Made by a program: the position numbers and the translations under genes
Assembly: GCF_014736495.1 (NCBI RefSeq)
Contig: NZ_MDUX01000026.1
Span: forward strand, 1 to 48,539
Source of the DNA: Candidatus Dactylopiibacterium carminicum
GTDB lineage: Bacteria > Pseudomonadota > Gammaproteobacteria > Burkholderiales > Rhodocyclaceae
Direction: 5' to 3'
DNA length: 48,539 nt
The notes under the pieces: generated by a model
What the model saw: only the letters and a program-made list of their open reading frames with translations
The model's database searches: none
What the model was told of the DNA's origin: nothing
Shown: in pieces, positions 43,376 to 48,539 of the stretch
Numbering within the stretch: position 1 is the stretch's first letter
Layout: every line of letters starts with the position of its first letter

Positions 43376-43450
43376 CGTCATTCCGGCGAAGGCCGAAATC
43401 CGGCGTTCCGGGCATCCTCCCTGGATCCCGGCCTTTGCCGGGATGATGCC
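43376..43450. repeat. CGTCATTCCGGC-type repeat pair downstream of pstB
   Basis: Starts CGTCATTCCGGCGAAGGCCG and ends with an inverted counterpart GGATCCCGGCCTTTGCCGGG followed by ATGATG, like the ends of a short palindromic repeat unit. It is a third relative of the elements at 30916 and 31074. Confidence 0.75.
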
Positions 43451-43532
43451 AATAGCGGGGTTTGATGTTTAACTTGATGGTGTCGGGATAAGGGGGCTTG
43501 GGGGCACATCCCGCTCCATGGACCTGACAGCA

Positions 43533-43570
43533 AAAAGCCGCCGGATCAGATCCGGCGGCTTTTCTTTTTT
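43533..43570. terminator. Bidirectional terminator between pstB and the nitronate monooxygenase gene
   Basis: AAAAGCCGCCGGATC with its perfect complement, flanked by A and T runs, so it can stop transcripts arriving from both sides. It is preceded by CCTGACAGCAAAAAGCC (43523-43539), identical to the string at 17329-17345. Confidence 0.92.
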
Positions 43571-43586
43571 CCGTAGCCTGAGCCGA

Positions 43587-44831
43587 TCAGGCCGGCAGCG
43601 CGATCTGGCCGCCGGTGCTGAACTGATAATCCTTGAACACGTGCTCGGTGGTCAGCTGGCGATAGCTGCCGTCCTCGTTCTTCGTCGTGGTGTCCTTGAG
43701 GCGGTACACGTAGTGGCCGCAAGTCCAGCAGTCGAAGTTGCGCATGTGGGTGCACAGGCAGGTCTTTTCATATACCGAGACCTTCCTGGAGCCAGGGTTG
43801 GCCTCCAGTGCGCGGTTGTAGGCATCGATGTAGGCGCAGCGGCCGTTGGCATCCAGCAGGTAGCCATAGGCCTCGCAGTTCGGACGCGTACCTGCGCCGA
43901 TCGAGGGGCTGTGCTTGAGCATGCGCATCGGATAGCCGGTGGGCGAGGTCTCGTTGACTTCCACGTCTTCCTCGCTGGCCTTGAAGTATTCCTGCTTGAC
44001 CGTATCAGGCAGGCCGCATTCCTCGGTGACCGTGAAACGTGTGGCAACCTGCACGCCGGCCGCGCCCATTTCCATATAACGCACGGCGTCCGAGCCGGTG
44101 AAGATGCCGCCGGCGGGAATCACCGGGATGTTCAGTTTCTGTTCGCGCAGCCAGGCGAGCACTTCCTGCACGATGGTGGAGAGCTCGTACTTGGCCCAGT
44201 CCAGCCCGAAGCCAAGGTGACCACCGGCCAGCGGGCCTTCGACCACGACATAGTCAGGCAGGCGGTTGGTACGCATGTTCTTGCGGATGAAGAGTTGCAA
44301 TGCGCGTGCAGAGGACACGATGATGCCCAGCTTGGCATGGCGGAAGCGCGGATGGTCTTCGATCAGCGAGAAGCTGTTCAGGTGAAGGCCGGCCGCCAGC
44401 GTGATGCCGTCGATGCCTGCGTCCAGCGCAGAGCGCAGGCGCACGGCCAGCGTTTCCTTGGGCGCATTCATTGTCAGCTTTTCCATGCAGTTGATGAAGA
44501 CCATGCCGGCGCCGCGCACGGCTTCCATGGTCTTGCCAACGTGCAGCCGGGTGGCTTCGGCCAGTTCGGCCAGGCGGAAGTGGACGGCGGATTTGTCCAT
44601 GTTCGCCACGTTGAACTTGTAGCGCTGCAGTTTTTCCTTCACGAAGGTGGTGTTGAATTTCGTGTCGGAGACCGCCTTGATCATCGCATCGGAGATATGA
44701 CCGATGCCACCCAGGCGCGCAGCTTCGAGCGCCAGGCGGGAGGTCGAGATGTCGACGCCCATGCCGCCGATCATGATGGGCACCAGTTCGCGCTGGCCGA
44801 ACATGAGGCGGAAATCGTCGAGTTTGCTCAT
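43587..44831 (-). CDS. Nitronate monooxygenase-family flavoprotein with Cys-rich C-terminus
   Basis: 414 residues from ATG 44831. An FMN TIM barrel of the NMO/2-nitropropane dioxygenase family: IMIGGMGVDISTSRLALEAARLGGIGHIS near the start, VVEGPLAGGHLGFG (catalytic-His region) and VIPAGGIFTGSDAVRYMEMGAAGVQVATRF (phosphate-binding loop, 44116-44027). The C-terminal 130 residues extend beyond classical NMO and contain CLCTHMRNFDCWTCGHYVY, a C-x-C-x7-C-x2-C motif that could hold zinc or an Fe-S cluster. The bases right before the ATG are a C-run, with only AGGA about 13 bases away as a possible ribosome site. A MITE-like repeat ends about 28 bp upstream. The substrate is unproven. Confidence 0.85.
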   Translation of the reverse strand: MSKLDDFRLMFGQRELVPIMIGGMGVDISTSRLALEAARLGGIGHISDAMIKAVSDTKFNTTFVKEKLQRYKFNVANMDKSAVHFRLAELAEATRLHVGKTMEAVRGAGMVFINCMEKLTMNAPKETLAVRLRSALDAGIDGITLAAGLHLNSFSLIEDHPRFRHAKLGIIVSSARALQLFIRKNMRTNRLPDYVVVEGPLAGGHLGFGLDWAKYELSTIVQEVLAWLREQKLNIPVIPAGGIFTGSDAVRYMEMGAAGVQVATRFTVTEECGLPDTVKQEYFKASEEDVEVNETSPTGYPMRMLKHSPSIGAGTRPNCEAYGYLLDANGRCAYIDAYNRALEANPGSRKVSVYEKTCLCTHMRNFDCWTCGHYVYRLKDTTTKNEDGSYRQLTTEHVFKDYQFSTGGQIALPA

Positions 44832-44858
44832 TGGGGGGAAGATCCTGGGAGAGTTTGT

Positions 44859-45074
44859 CAGAAGCAGTTCGTGATCTGGTACTGCGATGCTGTGATCGGG
44901 GCGCATGCGCCCTCGGTTGCCTACGGCTGGTTTCGCACAGCCCGCCGACAGTAGCGGCGCGCAGCTTGCTGCGCGAAACTCCGCCTGTGCCATCGTGTAT
45001 CCAAGTACACACCGGCTCCTGCGCTGCGCTTCACTCCGCTGACAGCCTCTCGCTACAGATCGTGAACAACTTTT
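44859..45074. repeat. MITE-like element, long copy, upstream of the nitronate monooxygenase gene
   Basis: About 216 bp. The ends are GTTCGTGATCT (44867-44877) and AGATCGTGAAC (45057-45067), inverted with two mismatches. The left interior block (TACTGCGATGCTGTGATCGG) and the right block (GACAGCCTCTCGCTACAGAT) match the short copy at 42.5 kb; about 115 bp in the middle are absent from the short copy. No transposase frame. Confidence 0.7.
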
Positions 45075-45207
45075 CGGTGCGGATCACGGACTGCGGGCAG
45101 AGAATGAACAGCTAGGACAAACAAGTCTGCATCAAGGTTTAAACTGCCCGATTGTACCGGTGTGGCGGGGCTCAGTGTATATATTTCCCATGCGTGCCCG
45201 TGTGTAA

Positions 45208-46701
<1,494 letters not shown>

Positions 46702-46733
46702 ACGGATAAAGGCGGATCGGCGGGGATTTCCGC

Positions 46734-47558
46734 ATGAGCGATTCCAGACCTGTTGGTGTGTTCGATTCCGGCGTGGGCGGCTTGTCCGTGCTGCGGGAGA
46801 TCCGGGCCTTGCTGCCGGGCGAGAATCTGCTCTATTGCGCGGATTCCGGGCATGCACCCTACGGTGAAAAGCCGCAGGCACTGATCGAGGCGCGTTCGCT
46901 GGAAATCTGTGATTTCCTGCTCGACCAGGGCGCCAAGGCGCTGGTGATCGCCTGCAACACAGCCACCGCCGCCGCGGCCAATGCCATCCGGGCACGCTGG
47001 CCGTGGTTGCCGGTGATCGGCGTGGAGCCCGCCGTGAAGCCTGCTACGGCTGCGACGCACAAAGGCGTGGTCGGCGTGCTGGCGACTACGGGCACGCTGG
47101 AGAGCGCGCGCTTTGCTGCTCTGCTGGATCGCTTCGGTCACGGGGTACAGGTGATCACGCAGCCGGGCACCGGGCTGGTGGATCTGATCGAGCAGGGAGA
47201 GTTTGACGGACCGCGCCTGCGCGGGCTGCTGACGCAGCATCTTGCGCCCATGCGCGAGGCTGGCGCCGATACCGTGGTGCTGGGCTGCACGCATTACATC
47301 TTTCTGCGCCCGCTGATCGCCGAGCTGCTGGGGCCGGCAGTCGCCCTCATCGATACCGGCGCGGCCGTGGCGCGACAATTGCAGCGCCAGCTTGAAGCGG
47401 CCGACCTGACCGCAGCGGTGGAGCAGGGGGGCGAACGTTTCTTCTGCAGTGGTGACGTTGGCCGCGTGGCTGCTGCCATCCGTGTGCTGTGGGGGCCTGC
47501 GGCAGCGCCTGAACCCTTGCCGCCCTCGTGTTGTTTTGCGACCTCGAAACAGCCATGA
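46734..47558 (+). CDS. murI: Glutamate racemase
   Basis: 274 residues. It makes D-glutamate for peptidoglycan. Both catalytic cysteines are present: [11 protein letters not shown] (Cys74) and [11 protein letters not shown] (about Cys184). The N-terminus [14 protein letters not shown] and [11 protein letters not shown] are characteristic. It starts 32 bp after purB on the same strand, so the two are probably co-transcribed. The C-terminal tail beyond about 255 is low in similarity and Pro/Cys-rich. Confidence 0.97.
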   Translation: MSDSRPVGVFDSGVGGLSVLREIRALLPGENLLYCADSGHAPYGEKPQALIEARSLEICDFLLDQGAKALVIACNTATAAAANAIRARWPWLPVIGVEPAVKPATAATHKGVVGVLATTGTLESARFAALLDRFGHGVQVITQPGTGLVDLIEQGEFDGPRLRGLLTQHLAPMREAGADTVVLGCTHYIFLRPLIAELLGPAVALIDTGAAVARQLQRQLEAADLTAAVEQGGERFFCSGDVGRVAAAIRVLWGPAAAPEPLPPSCCFATSKQP

Positions 47559-47621
47559 CAGACCTGGCCCGTGAACTGCGGAATGCCGTGCGAGGCTTCA
47601 GTTTCCCGTGTCACTGACGAT

Positions 47622-48491
47622 ATGGTCCAGATGAAATCGAAACCCTTGCAGACACTCGCCGACGTCGACGCCGAGGTTGCCGCGCTGGCTTCCTCGGGGA
47701 TCCGCATTCCCCCTCAGCCACGTATCGTGATGGAGATCGTGGAGATGTTGCAGGCCGGACAGCTCGACATGAGCAAGATGGCCGACGTGATCGCCCAGGA
47801 TGCCGGGCTGACGGCCATGCTCTACAAGACCACACGTTCGGTGGCCTATGCCCGCCGGCGCCCGCCGCAGTCGCTGGAACAGATTCTGGTACTGCTGGGG
47901 CTGCGCCAGACCGCACTGCTGGTGCAGTCCTACGGCGTCACCGTAGCGCTCTCAGGCAACAATCCGTTACTTGAGCAGTTCTGGGCACGTTCGCTGGATA
48001 TCGCGCAGCTGGCTTCGGTGATCGCTCATGAGCGGGTTTCCGTCTGCAACGTGTTTCCCGAGCAGGCGTACATGGTCGGTATCTTCCATGATTGTGGCGT
48101 GCCGGTGCTGATGCAGCGCTTTCCCGACTACTGCCACGCCACTGGCGTGGATGGGCGTGCGCGCAAGTGGGCCGACGTGCGCGAGGAAGACCGCGCTTTC
48201 AACGTCGACCATTGCTCTATCGGCTATCTGCTGGCGCGCCACTGGCGCCTGCCGGATTTCGTTGCCGGCACCATCCTCAATCACCATGAATTCGCCTACA
48301 TCAGCCATGCGGCACGCACCATGGTGGCCATCCTGCAGCTGGCCATACAGTTGCATTCGGAAGACCAGGGGCTGCCCAATCCGGATTGGCACAAGGCACG
48401 CGAACTGGTGCTCGACGAACTGGGCGTACACCCCGACGATCTGGACGAATTCTGCGATACCGTGACCGATCGTCGTCGTGAACTGGACTGA
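47622..48491 (+). CDS. HDOD-domain signalling protein
   Basis: About 289 residues from ATG 47622. The HDOD domain is the N-terminal two thirds (IPPQPRIVMEIVEML, DMSKMADVIAQDAGLTAMLYKTTRS, SLEQILVLLGLRQTALLV), a non-catalytic relative of HD phosphohydrolases. HD-like positions remain, for example GIFHDCGVPVLMQRFP and NHHEFA. Such proteins act in cyclic-di-GMP or stress signalling and motility. The start is uncertain: GTG 47571 is the longest option, ATG 47583 and ATG 47631 are others, and none has a good ribosome site. The gene lies 63 bp or less after murI. Confidence 0.85.
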   Translation: MVQMKSKPLQTLADVDAEVAALASSGIRIPPQPRIVMEIVEMLQAGQLDMSKMADVIAQDAGLTAMLYKTTRSVAYARRRPPQSLEQILVLLGLRQTALLVQSYGVTVALSGNNPLLEQFWARSLDIAQLASVIAHERVSVCNVFPEQAYMVGIFHDCGVPVLMQRFPDYCHATGVDGRARKWADVREEDRAFNVDHCSIGYLLARHWRLPDFVAGTILNHHEFAYISHAARTMVAILQLAIQLHSEDQGLPNPDWHKARELVLDELGVHPDDLDEFCDTVTDRRRELD

Positions 48492-48539
48492 GCAACCGTC
48501 TTGGCCGTCAAGCGCTATGCATAGTCGAATCCCACATCG

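Noticed and set aside
43518..44954. 478-codon plus-strand open frame antisense to the nitronate monooxygenase gene
   Set aside because: It runs through a strong terminator and the repeat element and has no domain signature.

Overview
The window is a GC-rich chromosomal segment with densely packed, often overlapping genes. It most resembles a free-living betaproteobacterium, probably Rhodocyclales-like. That placement is an inference from gene content: an MSHA-type secretin, a PEP-CTERM protein, a cstA-yjiX-yjiA block, a PhoB-type pst operon and a divergent tsaE/queG pair. No phage, plasmid backbone, CRISPR array or complete insertion sequence was seen.

Layout. 1-4.5 kb: secretin (mshL-like), SlyD, an APC amino acid permease and a Tat-signal methyltransferase. 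4.6-7.2 kb: a periplasmic solute-binding protein followed by a membrane PAS-GGDEF cyclase. 7.3-13.1 kb: a cache-domain histidine kinase and NarL-type regulator, divergent from cstA, yjiX and yjiA. 13.1-15.7 kb: holA, tRNA-Arg(CCU), a predicted membrane zincin and a histidine phosphatase. 16.3-18.1 kb: a two-module PL3 pectate lyase facing a small secreted protein whose 5' end carries a 29-bp tandem duplication. 18.2-23.0 kb: a methyltransferase and an FAD oxidoreductase, a frameshifted PEP-CTERM gene and a TauE-type exporter. 23.0-26.9 kb: a GIDE/EF-hand membrane protein, LemA, an FAH-family hydrolase and an M48-like protein lacking expected zinc ligands. 27.3-31.5 kb: amiC, tsaE, queG, a WYL regulator and a VOC protein. 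31.8-39.4 kb: four overlapping or abutting genes that look like a compact glycan-assembly and protein O-glycosylation cassette. 39.5-43.4 kb: pstSCAB behind a clear Pho box. 43.6-48.5 kb: a nitronate monooxygenase-like gene, purB, murI and an HDOD protein.

How the genes work together. The glycan cassette encodes a PglL-type ligase, a stand-alone GT4, a flippase fused to a GT4 and an initiating sugar-phosphate transferase fused to a GT4. That is enough in principle to start, extend, flip and transfer a short glycan. The LemA neighbourhood suggests an envelope protein complex with a non-catalytic M48-like partner. Two copies of a short element with terminal inverted repeats lie between pstA and pstB and just upstream of the nitronate monooxygenase gene. 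They look like a MITE-type repeat family.
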